In this document: positions 42,800 through 53,000 of the stretch, piece by piece | How positions within the stretch are numbered: position 1 is the stretch's first letter | How the letters are laid out: each line of letters starts with the position of its first letter | DNA from: Thalassovita sp. | GTDB lineage: Bacteria > Pseudomonadota > Alphaproteobacteria > Rhodobacterales > Rhodobacteraceae | Assembly: GCA_029212905.1 (NCBI GenBank) | Contig: JARGPB010000002.1 | Coordinates: 196,111-260,110 of the forward strand | DNA length: 64,000 nt | Direction: 5' to 3' | Notes under the pieces: generated by a model | The model's input: only the letters and a program-made list of their open reading frames with translations | Told to the model about the DNA's origin: nothing | The model's database searches: none | Translations under genes and position numbers: made by a program

Positions 42800-44939
42800 A
42801 TTTATCGCAGGCAAGATTGCACTGATCATTGGTGAGGGCGCGGTCGCGTCAGCCCTTGGATCAATCGCCTCCTCAATTCTACTGTCCACGCTGGCCGCGC
42901 AGCTGCAAAAGCAATCGCAGAACACGGATCGGGAACTTGCCTATCCGACCAGCCTACCGGCCAAACGGTTCGTCTATGGCCTCGATCAGATCGCGACCGG
43001 GACACCGGCCCCGGCCTGGGTGGTGCAGGATGGCGTGCTTTACTGCTGTCATATCCTGAATAGCCGCCCGTCTGATGCGGTCTCGCAGATCACGCTGGAC
43101 AAGCGCTACCTGGATTTCACCGGCGATATTTACGACTTCACCGGCGCGGGTGCGGATCCGGTACATGACAAGCTGTCCGGTTATGCAAACTTCTGGCTGG
43201 GGCTGGGTGATCAGGCCGGTCCGCCCGATCAGATCATGACCGAGGTTGGTGACGCGACCGCCACCGATCAGGAAAAATTCTGGCCAACGGATCGCTGGAC
43301 GGGCTGCACGGTGCTGTGGGGGCGCTACAAAAAGGGCCGCTCGCGGACCATGGCGGAACGCTGGCCCTCGGCCCCGCCCAGCGTGGGGGCGATCGGCAGC
43401 TGGACCAAGGTCTGGGATCCGCGCGACGGCGCGCAGGACGCCAATGACCCGACCACCTGGACAGTCAGCAACAATGCGTGGCTGTGCGTGCTGGATGCGC
43501 TGCGCAACAACCCGCTGGCGCGCTGGTCGCTGGGGCAGATCGACCTGGACAGTTTCATCGCGGCGGCCAATGACGCGGACGCGTCCCGGCTGCGACTCGA
43601 TACCACCACGGAACCGCGTTGGCGGCTCGGCGGGACAGTCGGGTTCGGTGGTGGCTCGGTCCTGCTGGATGTGATCGCACCGATGGTTGCGGCCACGGGT
43701 GGCGATCTGCTGATTTCGGGCGATGGGATCACGGCCATTCCGGCCCTTGCCCAGACGCCGGTGACGACCGTCACCAACTGGCTGAAAGGTCGGGCGATGA
43801 CCTTCAAGGCGCGCCAGAAGGGCAGGGACGTGCCTAAGGCTGTGCAGGCCAGTTGGCCGCAGCCCGAGGCCAAGTGGGAAATGCAGACGCTGACGCCAGT
43901 TGTGGTGCCGGGGCAGACCTGGCTGGGCGGAGAGGATCGGGTTGAGCCGCTGGATCTGGGCCTGGTGCCCTTTGCTGGGCAGGCGATGCACCTGCAACAG
44001 ATCGCGGCGCGGCGCAAATCAATGGGGCGCGAGTTGTCGTTTCTGGCGGGTCCTGAGATATTTGCCAGCGGCGCGCAGGCGGGCGATTGGTTGGGTGTCG
44101 ATCTGGGCGCGGACTATGCGAGCCGCGCGGGAACATATGAGATCCAGCAGACCGCGCCCGGAGAGTGGTTGGAGGGCGCTGATGGCGTTGCGTTTCAGCA
44201 GGGCGTGACGCTGCGCGAGACGGCGTCCAGCATTTTCGACTGGGACCCGGCGACGGATGAGCAGGATGTCTATGTTCCAGATTCTGTGGCTGAAATCGAC
44301 CTGTCCTTGGATGTGCCCGCGTCTTTGGATCTGACCACCGGACTGACCTTTGGGTCTGTCGGGGATCCGTGGATCGATCTGGAAATAGCCCGATCCCTCA
44401 GTGATTACACGTCGGACGGGGCGACATGGGAATGGCGTCCATTATTTGGCGGCGCTGATTGGTTGGCGGGTGGTGCGATCGACGCCCGCGCGCGGCTGGA
44501 TCCCGGCGACAACCAGGTGCTGTCAGCGCGCCTGACGGGGGTGGCTGCTGGCGAGGCATACGAGATTCGCGCGCGGCTGGAGGCTCCGGGGCGGGCATCG
44601 GACTGGATCACGGATTCCATCGTCGCGGCCAGCCCGTCGCTGGACCTTGGCCCGCCAACCGATGGTCTGGCGATCGGTGCGGGTGGGCAGATCATCGCAA
44701 CATTCACCACGCCGAACGCGGCCGATTTTCGCGCGATTGAGTTCTGGGGGAGCGACACTGACGATGCGCAGGCCGCCACCTTGTTGGCCACCACCTATAG
44801 CGGCCAGAACCAAGAGCGAAACCACACAGAGACCGGCCTGGGGCCTAGCGTGACTCGGTACTACTTCGCGCGCTCACTTGGCCCGAATGACGCTGTTAGC
44901 GCGTTCACATCCAGCGTCAGCGCGACGACCGACCCGTAA
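42792..44939 (+). CDS. tail tip host-specificity protein (J-like)
   Basis: The 715-residue protein opens with a hydrophobic stretch (IGEGAVASALGSIASSILLSTLAA) and then a long beta-rich region with WVVQDGVLYCCHILNSRPSDAVSQITLDKRYLDF. The middle includes GGSVLLDVIAPMVAATGGDLLISGDG and the C-terminal third looks like fibronectin type III-like domains. This is the usual build of J-type tip proteins in phages with short central tips and determines contact with the host receptor. The large size and position before the fibre support it. Confidence 0.82.
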   Translation: MAEFIAGKIALIIGEGAVASALGSIASSILLSTLAAQLQKQSQNTDRELAYPTSLPAKRFVYGLDQIATGTPAPAWVVQDGVLYCCHILNSRPSDAVSQITLDKRYLDFTGDIYDFTGAGADPVHDKLSGYANFWLGLGDQAGPPDQIMTEVGDATATDQEKFWPTDRWTGCTVLWGRYKKGRSRTMAERWPSAPPSVGAIGSWTKVWDPRDGAQDANDPTTWTVSNNAWLCVLDALRNNPLARWSLGQIDLDSFIAAANDADASRLRLDTTTEPRWRLGGTVGFGGGSVLLDVIAPMVAATGGDLLISGDGITAIPALAQTPVTTVTNWLKGRAMTFKARQKGRDVPKAVQASWPQPEAKWEMQTLTPVVVPGQTWLGGEDRVEPLDLGLVPFAGQAMHLQQIAARRKSMGRELSFLAGPEIFASGAQAGDWLGVDLGADYASRAGTYEIQQTAPGEWLEGADGVAFQQGVTLRETASSIFDWDPATDEQDVYVPDSVAEIDLSLDVPASLDLTTGLTFGSVGDPWIDLEIARSLSDYTSDGATWEWRPLFGGADWLAGGAIDARARLDPGDNQVLSARLTGVAAGEAYEIRARLEAPGRASDWITDSIVAASPSLDLGPPTDGLAIGAGGQIIATFTTPNAADFRAIEFWGSDTDDAQAATLLATTYSGQNQERNHTETGLGPSVTRYYFARSLGPNDAVSAFTSSVSATTDP

Positions 44940-44968
44940 ATAAACGACCACAGTTTGACCAACGCAGA

Positions 44969-44990
44969 CCCGCCCTTTGGCGGGTTTTTT
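44969..44990 (+). terminator. terminator between tip protein and fibre genes
   Basis: CCCGCC and GGCGGG form a 6-bp stem with loop CTTT and a following TTTTTT. The fibre gene has its own ribosome site right after it. Confidence 0.8.
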
Positions 44991-45006
44991 ATTGAGGAGA
45001 GACCCA

Positions 45007-47427
45007 ATGGCTGCACCGCAGGTTCCCGTGACCAATGGCGAGGTAGATGTCGCTGACATCAATTCGGCCTTCACAGAAGTCGATGAGAATATCGAGCTGC
45101 ACAAAGCCAAAACGAACAATCCCCACGGCGTCACCGCGGCTCAGGTTGGCCTGGGGAATGCGGACAACACGTCGGATTTAGACAAGCCGGTCAGCACAGC
45201 GCAGCAGGCCGCGCTGAACGGCAAAAGCGCCACGGATCACGGGCACGAAATCGGTGATATGACGGGCTTGCAGGACGCGCTGGATGGCAAGAGCGCCACG
45301 GGCCACGGCCACGAAATCGCCGACGTGTCCGGCCTGGCCGAGGCGCTGGCGGCAAAGGTGCCACAAGAGGATCTGGACGGCCAGCTGACAACGGATGTAG
45401 CCCGCCCCGGCGAGGATCCCGCGCAATTCTCGGCCATCCTGACTGGCGATCCGGCTGCTCGCCCGGTGATTGTGGAGGGTCTGTCCGTTGTGGATGATGA
45501 TCTGGGTGCTGTCTGGTCACTGCCGGGTGCCGCCTCGATCGCGCCGCGCCGCGCATATGCGCTGGAGCTGGGCCGGATCTACCGGCTGCGCGTGGTGGTC
45601 AAGCGCCTTGAGGATAGCAGCGACCCGAATAACGATGCTGTGGAAATCCGCTGGCAGAACCTCAACAAAACAAAGGGCGCGGTCAGCAATATTGCCCTGC
45701 ACACATATTCGGATCTACTGGTCGCCACGGGCGCTGTAGAGTTCACCGCGCTAATCAGCCGCGACGTGGGTGGCGCGGACTATGTGCCGCCCGCCACGGC
45801 TCGCTTCGGTGTGCCAGAAGTCCGCACTTATGGCGCTGACGGGAAGGTCGGGATTGCGGCGATGTCCTGGGAGGATGTGACAGATCAGCAGAAATTGGCC
45901 ACTGAAACGGCTTCTGCGCAGCAGGACAGTATGACCAGCCACAAGGCGGCGGTGGATCAGCACCAGATCAGCGGGATCGTAGACCTGCAAGCCAAGCTGG
46001 ATGAGAAGGCGGCGGCGGATGATCTGGCGGATGAAGCTAGTGCCCGCGCGCAGGCGGATTCTGTGCTGGCAGAGCAGCTTGCCGACAAGGCCCCGGCCCG
46101 CGTGGTTGGCAATCGGCTCTGGCCTTTCGGGGTCATCGACGCGGTGGGGCGGATGCCGCTGGCGATCAGCAGATTGGGCCGCCTGTTTGTGCGCGGCGTG
46201 GATGTCTCGGACCTGCTGTCGACTGAGGGTCTGGAGCGGTCGCAGCGCACCAAGATTGACACCCGGCGCACGGGCTATTTCTGGGGCGTCATTGACGGGC
46301 TGGGGCGGTTGCCGCTGGCGCTGAACCGCAGCGGTGATCTGATCGTTAAGGGCGTCAATGTGGCCACGCTGCTGACGGCCAGCGCCAAGAATGCGGCCAG
46401 CCGCCTGATCACCAGCACGGCGCGCAGTGGTTATGCCTGGGGCGTCATTGATGCGGCGGGGCGGATCGTTCTGGGGCTGACCACGGATGCTCGTTTGACC
46501 TTTCGCGGGCAGGACGTGACCGCTGCGCTGGATGGAACGCTGGCCGGGCGCGTGAATGCGCTGGAGAGTAACTGGGCTTCGGGGCCTGATATAGTCTGCT
46601 GGGGCGATAGCCTAACGCAGGGCGCGGGTTCCAGTGCTGCTGAATATACATATCCGGCGCAGCTGGCCAGTTTGACAGGTCGCGCCGTTGAAAATCTTGG
46701 CGTCGGGTCTCAGTCCACTGCGCAAATCTCGGCGCGGGCCGAGGGGCAGGCGTCACTGCTGACCGTCACGGGTGGCGCGATTCCTGCAAGCGGCCCGGTG
46801 GCCGTGACCGATCTGACCATTGAATTGATGTACTTTGCGGGCGGGGCCTGGTCGCTGGATGGATCGCTGGCCGGGGTGCTCGGCACCTTGGATGAGGACG
46901 GGTCCGGCGGCTATACTTTCACCCGCACCGAGGCCGGGGCGGTCACGCGCTGCCTGCCCGGAACGCCGTTTATCCCAGCCGACGATTACGATGAGCGCCT
47001 GCACGTGATCTGGCTGGGCCGGAATGATTACAGCCATGTCACCGATGCGGGCGAGTTGGCGACGATCAACGCGCGGATCAAAGAACACATTGCCGCCATT
47101 GTGGCCAGCATGAAGGGCGTGGAAAAGCGGTTCATTGTCCTGGGCGTCACCAGTCGTCACGACCCGATCGAATATGTCGGCACCGCCAATTATGACGCCA
47201 AGCGCGATCTGGCCGCCGATCTGGCCAGTCTCTACCCGCGCAGCTTTATCGACATTGACGCAATCCTGCGCGCCTCGGGCGATGGGGGCGCAACCGACAA
47301 TGCCGACATTGCCAATGGCGTCATCCCCAGCAGCCTGCTGGCCGGTGATGGCATTCACCTGGTCGATGCTGGCTACAGCATCACCGCCTCTGAAATCTCT
47401 TCTCGCATCAACCAAAACGGATGGTAA
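45007..47427 (+). CDS. tail fibre with C-terminal SGNH esterase domain
   Basis: GAGGAG lies before the ATG at 45007, giving 806 residues. The N-terminal 120 residues have the tail fibre pattern NNPHGVTAAQVGLGNADNTSDLDKPVSTAQQAALNGKS with a repeated GKSATxHGHEI unit. Internal repeats near 370-480 contain three related units (FGVIDAVGRMPLAIS, FWGVIDGLGRLPLAL, YAWGVIDAAGRIVLGL). The C-terminal region is an SGNH hydrolase: GDSLTQG with the nucleophile serine, GVGSQS, LGRND and GDGIHLVDAGY with the catalytic aspartate and histidine. It probably removes acetyl groups from host surface polysaccharide during adsorption. Confidence 0.82.
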   Translation: MAAPQVPVTNGEVDVADINSAFTEVDENIELHKAKTNNPHGVTAAQVGLGNADNTSDLDKPVSTAQQAALNGKSATDHGHEIGDMTGLQDALDGKSATGHGHEIADVSGLAEALAAKVPQEDLDGQLTTDVARPGEDPAQFSAILTGDPAARPVIVEGLSVVDDDLGAVWSLPGAASIAPRRAYALELGRIYRLRVVVKRLEDSSDPNNDAVEIRWQNLNKTKGAVSNIALHTYSDLLVATGAVEFTALISRDVGGADYVPPATARFGVPEVRTYGADGKVGIAAMSWEDVTDQQKLATETASAQQDSMTSHKAAVDQHQISGIVDLQAKLDEKAAADDLADEASARAQADSVLAEQLADKAPARVVGNRLWPFGVIDAVGRMPLAISRLGRLFVRGVDVSDLLSTEGLERSQRTKIDTRRTGYFWGVIDGLGRLPLALNRSGDLIVKGVNVATLLTASAKNAASRLITSTARSGYAWGVIDAAGRIVLGLTTDARLTFRGQDVTAALDGTLAGRVNALESNWASGPDIVCWGDSLTQGAGSSAAEYTYPAQLASLTGRAVENLGVGSQSTAQISARAEGQASLLTVTGGAIPASGPVAVTDLTIELMYFAGGAWSLDGSLAGVLGTLDEDGSGGYTFTRTEAGAVTRCLPGTPFIPADDYDERLHVIWLGRNDYSHVTDAGELATINARIKEHIAAIVASMKGVEKRFIVLGVTSRHDPIEYVGTANYDAKRDLAADLASLYPRSFIDIDAILRASGDGGATDNADIANGVIPSSLLAGDGIHLVDAGYSITASEISSRINQNGW

Positions 47428-47430
47428 AAA

Positions 47431-48192
47431 ATGGCAACTTTCATCGAAACTGACGCAACTTTCCCCACCGATGCAGGCCCTATCCTGCAGGCCGATCCGG
47501 CGATTGACGGCGGAACGCTGTTCTGCTGCGACCTGCTGGATGCAGCAAGCTGGCCGACGCAGGCCGCGCCCGTCGATGGCGATGCGATCATTGATCTGGC
47601 CGGGATCGACAATTCCGCGATCACTGTCTCGGGCGGGGACATCACCTGGAATGACGGCTTTGTGTTCCCCGTTGGAAGCGCCTCGCGGATCGTGTTGCCG
47701 ACGTCCTCGGATCTGGCCAGCGATGTGGACAAGTTCGCGATTGCCGTCTGGGTCGAGTTCACCGATCTGAGCGGGGCCACGGAGTCCGTTCTGACCATGG
47801 GCAAATCTGGCTCTGGGTACGACAATACGCAGTATATTGTTTACACGAACGGCACCGATCTGCGCTGGGGCGTGGTGGGCGAGGCCGATCTGGATACCCC
47901 GCACTACACGCTGTCCACGGGTCAGGTCTATGCGCTGATGATCACGCTGGAAAAGAACGGCGCTGATTATGACGCTACGCTGTGGGTCAATGGTGCGGCG
48001 GTGGATACTCACACAGTCACCGGCGCGATGGTCGATGCGCTGACCGAGACCGCCGCCCGGATCGGTCAGGGCGATATTTTCGGCACCACGCCCGGAATGA
48101 TCGTCAAGCGCTGGAATGCCTCGGACCTGACTGGCTGGAATGCGGCCGAGTTTGTCGCTGCTGACTACGCCGCGCGTCAGGCTGAGTTCTGA
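47431..48192 (+). CDS. LamG/concanavalin-like virion protein
   Basis: The 253-residue product follows the fibre gene by three bases. The C-terminal 150 residues (FAIAVWVEFTDLSGATESVLTMGKSGSGYDNTQYIVYTNGTDLRWGVVGE... YALMITLEKNGADYDATLWVNGAAV) look like a LamG or concanavalin-like beta sandwich, a common carbohydrate-binding fold in phage fibres and virions. No catalytic residues are evident. It may be a second adhesin or a decoration protein for the fibre. Confidence 0.6.
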   Translation: MATFIETDATFPTDAGPILQADPAIDGGTLFCCDLLDAASWPTQAAPVDGDAIIDLAGIDNSAITVSGGDITWNDGFVFPVGSASRIVLPTSSDLASDVDKFAIAVWVEFTDLSGATESVLTMGKSGSGYDNTQYIVYTNGTDLRWGVVGEADLDTPHYTLSTGQVYALMITLEKNGADYDATLWVNGAAVDTHTVTGAMVDALTETAARIGQGDIFGTTPGMIVKRWNASDLTGWNAAEFVAADYAARQAEF

Positions 48193-48217
48193 TCGCACCT
48201 GAAAATTAGAGCGTAAC

Positions 48218-48242
48218 GACCGGCCTGTGTGCCGGTCTTTTT
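48218..48242 (+). terminator. terminator before the lysis genes
   Basis: GACCGGC and GCCGGTC form a 7-bp stem with a six-base loop followed by TTTTT. Confidence 0.8.
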
Positions 48243-48256
48243 GTTTGCGAGGCCCT

Positions 48257-48553
48257 ATGAGCGAAAAACCAATCGAATATTACGTGGCGCTGGCCTCGGC
48301 CATGGTGGTCGTGGCGTTGCAGCACAAGGAAAAGCCCTGGGTGGTGCGGACCTGCATTGCCGGGGCGTCTGGGGGCCTGGGTTATGCACTGGCCCAGGAG
48401 GCGGCCAGCCTGATCCCGTGGATGGGCGAGGCCATGGCCATCGTGGTGATCACGGCGTTTTCTTACGCGGTGATTGACGCGGGCCTGGCCATTCTGGCCG
48501 ACCGGCAGGCCATCGCGGCGGCGGCGCGCAAATGGCTGGGGGTGGGCAAATGA
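48257..48553 (+). CDS. holin-like membrane protein
   Basis: The ATG at 48257 gives 98 residues with two or three hydrophobic segments (YYVALASAMVVVALQ, TCIAGASGGLGYALAQ, AMAIVVITAFSYAVIDAGLAIL) and a basic C-terminus (ARKWLGVGK). Its place just before the endolysin and its size match holins, which open the inner membrane at the end of infection. No family signature can be named, so the call is by topology and neighbours. It overlaps the next small gene by four bases. Confidence 0.7.
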   Translation: MSEKPIEYYVALASAMVVVALQHKEKPWVVRTCIAGASGGLGYALAQEAASLIPWMGEAMAIVVITAFSYAVIDAGLAILADRQAIAAAARKWLGVGK

Positions 48554-48687
48554 TCCGCACCCGAGAAGTTCTCAAACGTCAGACCCATCCGGGCTGGGTG
48601 ATCCTGTGGATCGCGCTGGCCGGGCTGGGATTGTGCTCGGATATCGCCACCGAGCCGCCGGTGATTGCCCTGGAGGAGATGCCATGA
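48550..48687 (+). CDS. 45-residue lysis-cassette membrane protein
   Basis: An ATG at 48550 overlaps the holin stop (ATGA), and the frame ends at 48687, overlapping the endolysin start in the same way. The peptide has a basic N-terminus (MIRTREVLKRQ), one hydrophobic segment (GWVILWIALAGLGLC) and an acidic tail. It could be an antiholin or second holin, as is common between holin and endolysin genes. The interlocked starts and stops support translation. Confidence 0.55.
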   Translation: MIRTREVLKRQTHPGWVILWIALAGLGLCSDIATEPPVIALEEMP

Positions 48688-49328
48688 AATTCACAACGCG
48701 CGATTTGCAGGCGCGGTTGGCGGCGCTTGGGTTTCATCCTGGCCCGATCGATGGCTTGCATGGCGCGCGCACGAATGCGGCGCTGAACGACGCTATGGCC
48801 GACCGGGTGGTGATGCGCCCCGAGGCGCTGTTCCATAGCTCAGGTTTGCACCGGATTCATTGGCACTGGACCGCCGGGGCCTATGGCGAGATTCAGCTCG
48901 AACTCGATCACTACAACGCGCTGATCGATCAGGATGGCACCGAAGTTGCGGGCACGTTTCCGACCGAGGCGCAGGCGCGCTATCATCCAGGGCTGGCCGC
49001 CTCGCATACGCGGAACGCCAATACCGGCGCGATCGGGCTGGCCGTGGATTGCATGGCCGGGGCGCGCGAACGTCCGTTTAGGGCGGGGCGCTATCCGATG
49101 ACCCGCGCCCAACTGGACGGGCTGGTGCGCGTCACCGCGCGGCTATGCCGCCAGTACGACATCCCGGTCAGCCGATGGTCAACGCTGAGCCACGCCGAGA
49201 TCCAGCCGACCTTGGGCATTCCTCAGCGTGCGAAATGGGACATCTGTTGGTTTCCCGGCATGGATCGCCCCGGTGATCCTGTCGAGGTCGGGGATCGCAT
49301 TCGTGCGATGGTGCGGGGGCTGCTGTGA
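48684..49328 (+). CDS. endolysin, N-acetylmuramoyl-L-alanine amidase
   Basis: The ATG at 48684 gives 214 residues. The N-terminal 55 residues (TTRDLQARLAALGFHPGPIDGLHGARTNAALNDAM) are a PG_binding_1 domain. The catalytic part is a PGRP/amidase-2 type with zinc ligands in RIHWHWTAG and later SHTRNANTGAIGLAVDCM and WDICWFPG, which cuts the bond between muramic acid and the peptide in peptidoglycan. It is the lysis enzyme of the prophage, encoded after the holin-like gene and before a probable spanin. A signal peptide is absent, as expected for holin-dependent endolysins. Confidence 0.88.
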   Translation: MKFTTRDLQARLAALGFHPGPIDGLHGARTNAALNDAMADRVVMRPEALFHSSGLHRIHWHWTAGAYGEIQLELDHYNALIDQDGTEVAGTFPTEAQARYHPGLAASHTRNANTGAIGLAVDCMAGARERPFRAGRYPMTRAQLDGLVRVTARLCRQYDIPVSRWSTLSHAEIQPTLGIPQRAKWDICWFPGMDRPGDPVEVGDRIRAMVRGLL

Positions 49329-49675
49329 GGCGCACCGCGCTAGCGCTGGCCTTGTTTTTGGGGGCAGGGGGCTGCGGTGGCCCCTTGGCGCTGCTGACCG
49401 GCGGCGGGCCGAATGTAGCCGCGAATGTCCAGGCGGGCGAGACCAATACACAGACGGTGGGCCAAAGCGAAACCACAACCCAGAAGATTATACGCCCGCA
49501 GGCTCGCGATATTCGACAGTCCGCCGACCGGAATAAGGTTCAGGCCGATCGCGTCGAGACCGTCGTGGTGCAAGAGGTGCCCGCCTGGCTGATCCTCGCC
49601 TTCGCCGTAGCGCTGTTTCTGGATAGCCCGCTGCGCTGGCCGGGGCAAATCAGGGCGGGGTTGAGGGGAAGGTAG
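49325..49675 (+). CDS. probable unimolecular spanin (lipoprotein plus C-terminal TM)
   Basis: The GTG at 49325 overlaps the endolysin stop by four bases. The 116-residue product starts with a lipoprotein signal (RRTALALALFLGAGGC) whose cysteine fits a lipobox, continues as a polar region rich in Q, T and N and then helical (RQSADRNKVQADRVETVVV), and ends with a transmembrane helix (VPAWLILAFAVALFL) and basic tail. This topology, outer-membrane lipid at one end and inner-membrane helix at the other, is that of one-gene spanins such as T1 gp11, which fuse the membranes in the last lysis step. Its place after the endolysin agrees. Confidence 0.75.
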   Translation: MRRTALALALFLGAGGCGGPLALLTGGGPNVAANVQAGETNTQTVGQSETTTQKIIRPQARDIRQSADRNKVQADRVETVVVQEVPAWLILAFAVALFLDSPLRWPGQIRAGLRGR

Positions 49676-50019
49676 GAAAGAGGTTTAGCGGAACTGCACA
49701 AAGCGCAGATTGCGAACTTTGCAAAGCGGAGCTACCGGCCCATTCCTGCCGTTCAACTATCTATCAAGAAGCTGCAGTCGCAGCCCGCATAGCGGACGTT
49801 CGTGGTACGCGCAGCGAATTATCAAGACGATGGAGTCGAGGGAAACGCCTCATCGTTCCTCTCGCGGTGTTAGTTGTTCCAACCGACGCAGATTGAGCGT
49901 AGCGTCTGGCGAACGACACTGCACCGGAGAACTAGAAGTTTATCGTTGTATTAAAGCTGCAACCGGCTTGAACTTCCGATAACTTCAACCAAAAGCCGCA
50001 TCAAAAGTCGAAGGAAAAA
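49676..50019. other. gene-free spacer at the left edge of the cargo
   Basis: This 344-base gap separates the lysis cassette from the SIR2-STAND gene. It contains the repeat at 49696-49754 (inverted copy of 58853-58912) and a CAGCCC-x-AGCGGAC element at 49781-49800. Base composition drops from GC-rich to near balanced here, which marks the junction between phage backbone and cargo. A ribosome site AAGGA precedes the next gene. I see no terminator and no gene. Confidence 0.55.
49696..49754 (-). repeat. dispersed repeat, inverted copy of 58853-58912
   Basis: Read on the minus strand it shows GAACGGCAGGAATGGGCC, then CTTTGCAAAGTTCGC and ATCTGCGCTT, the same blocks in the same order as at 58853-58912, with differences between the blocks. 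The two copies enclose the whole four-gene cargo in inverted orientation, 9.2 kb apart. Confidence 0.75.
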
Positions 50020-53000
50020 ATGCTAAGTCTAGTTAAGCACCTCAACGAGCCAGAGACTGTAGTTTTTGTAGGTTCAGGAGTTTCCCGTTGGTCAGGGCTT
50101 CCTTCTTGGGAAGGTATGATCTCAGAGTTGATTGAATTCCTTGAAGTCGATGGAAAGAATGCGGATCTGGTTCGCGACGAGCACAAGAATGGCGAGTTAC
50201 TGCAAGCCGCGAGCTACGGATTTGATCAACTAACTCAACAGCAAATAGGCGAATTTATTCGCCAATCCTGCCGCTACGGTACGGCTAAGCCCCATGAGAT
50301 CCATCGAAAAATTGTAGAACTTGGGCCGACAAGCTTTGTGACGACGAACTATGACAACCTACTAGAAGAAGCCTTGCGCACTTTTAAGGCGGGTGCCTTT
50401 TTTCCACCACCAGTCACTAATCGACATCTCACCGAAATGGCGACAGTTGCCCATGCCAAGCATTCGGGATTTGTCTTCAAACCTCATGGTGATGCATCTG
50501 ACGCGGAAAGCATCGTCCTAACCCGCGAGCAGTACCGCAAACTGTTGCCCCAGGGAGAGTGGAACCGAGCGCTGGAAACCTTGAAGACTTTGATGATTAG
50601 CCGACCGGTCCTTTACGTCGGCTTTGGGCTGAGGGACCCTGATTTTCTTTATTTGAGGGATTTGCTAGCAAACACATATGAGGGCGCCGTCCGAGATCAT
50701 TACGCCATACTGCCAGACATGACTGAACAAGAAATAGACTATTGGAGGCGCGCCTACGGGATTCACATTCTCAATTATAAAACGACGACCGATGATCAAG
50801 GCAAGGTATCACATGGCGGTCTCTTAGTTGCCCTAGATCAACTAAAAAAGCAACGCGTTGAACAAGTAGATGAGCAGGGGCAGAAGGCCGAAGACGCGGA
50901 ATTCGTTCTGGCGCTTTTGAGGCACGCTTCTCGTCTTGCCCGTGTTGAAAATTCCAACGAAAAAATTCCAATTGGCGTGGAGTACCAGTCTAAAGGGATG
51001 CGGGAGTTTTCCCGAAAGTACTGGAGAAAGAGCTTCCGCAATGTCGATGAGTTGCTTGTAGATGGACCTCAGAAAACGCTGCTTGTTGGCCTACCTGGTG
51101 CGGGAAAGACCCACTCGCTCCGTTTCGCTGCTGCTAAACTCTCGAAACAGCTGCAAGAAGCCAGCATGGGAGCTGAGGCCAGCATAGAGGAGGCTATCAT
51201 TCCAGTTGCCGTGGATATGAAACAATACGACGGCGATCTATGGAGCCTTGTAGATAGCACTCTTCCAGTTGGAATTTCATTGGAACAACTCGTAAGTCAC
51301 TTCAAGGTGAAGATATTCATCGACTCTTTCAACGAAATGCCCAAGAAATATTGGACTGATGCGAAATATGAAGACGACTTGGGGGAATTCGTAGAGCGCG
51401 CGCAAAACGCATCCTTGGTTTTTGCATCTAGGACGTCGCACGGCATACCTGAGCATGATTTTGAAGTTTATACATTGTCGAGTATTGACGAAGAGCTTGC
51501 TGAAAAAGCTCTACTAGATAAGGGCTTTCAACTTGATGGAGATTTTCGACGGGAAATGGTTGCCCTAATACGAAGGCCGTTTTTCTATCGTCTTCTACAA
51601 GACGGAAAAATAGATGTTGGCAGTTCGCCGAACCCAAGATCCGTTTTTGAACGAATGTTCGAAGATTTGAGTGAGCGATTTAGAAATAGATTTCAAGATT
51701 CACTGGATTTGACTTCAAAACTGGAGCGCATCGCCTTTAGCACCATGAATGCAGGCACGGAGTACTTTAACTTCACAAATCTTGAATCGACAATTGTTAG
51801 CGCACTTGAAGGGACCGATTGCGAAGCATTCTCAGCGGGGGAGATTATCAATTGGCTTGTTTCCGAGGAGGTGCTGCAACCTTTGCCAAAAAGGAGGCTG
51901 GCGTTTTTCCACCAATCGGTCACTGAATTTTTAGCGGCTTCTCATTTAGCATCTGTCTATGAACAGGACCCGTCGGTTCTTAAGGACGTTTTGCGGTTCC
52001 GTCGATGGGATCAAGCACTAATGCAGACCATGGCTCTACTTCCAAAAGAGAAGTCGAGTCAGTTATTAGAAAAAATTCTCAAAGCAGATCAAAGATTGGC
52101 GTTGTCATCTTGTAAGTACTTGGAAGAAGATCGCGACCAAGTAATTCTCTCCGTTTTGAACAAATGTGTGGCAGATCATGACGCAGAATCCTTCGACGAC
52201 CGAGGACTTGAATGGGCAATAGAAACTGATCTGCCGTTGAACTCTCATCACATTCCCGTCCTTAGACAATGTGTAGAAATAGGTGGTTCGCTGGGCGGTT
52301 CGGCCATCCAGAGGTTAGCAAGGATACGCGGTGCCGATGAGAAACCCATACTTCTGCAATTTCTTCTGGAAGGAGAGCGAGATTTCAATTTCTTGGCAAA
52401 CGGCGTGGGGAAAGCGCTTTCCAGAATGGTCACTAGTGACGATCTTGTAATCATTGCAAATTGGGTGGCTGAGAACTCAAACCAAACGGATGACGTTGAC
52501 GCCACGACCTCTTCGATCGCTGAGGCACTTTCCGAATTCCCTGCAAAGGAGGTTGTAGATTGTTTGGCACCTTCATTGAAGGAAGGGACCGTTTCAACCT
52601 TGGCAGCGGACATTCTGTGCGACATAGCTCACAAAAAACGAACACAAGCATGGCTTGACGTCTGCATTCGATTGCTTCCAATAGAGACGCATCATGCTTG
52701 CGTTGCTATTTGTTTTATTATTGGTTTCGGCAGAAGCAAGAAGGGCCTTTCTTTAGACGGCATCGGGGAGAAAGAGCTCGATTGCGTCATTCAATCTATA
52801 GATCGCGGAGACGACTTCGCTCTTTCGGCTCTAGTAGATATTTGCCGCCACTCAGAATCTTGTGCCAGGTTGGTTGAACAGAAGGTCGAGGAAACCAACG
52901 AAATGTCGGCTGCACTACTCATGTATTGTGTTTGCCCTGACAGAACTGAAGCAGTGTTTGATGTCATCGAGAATGTGTCTGATGGGACTATTTCACCCGG

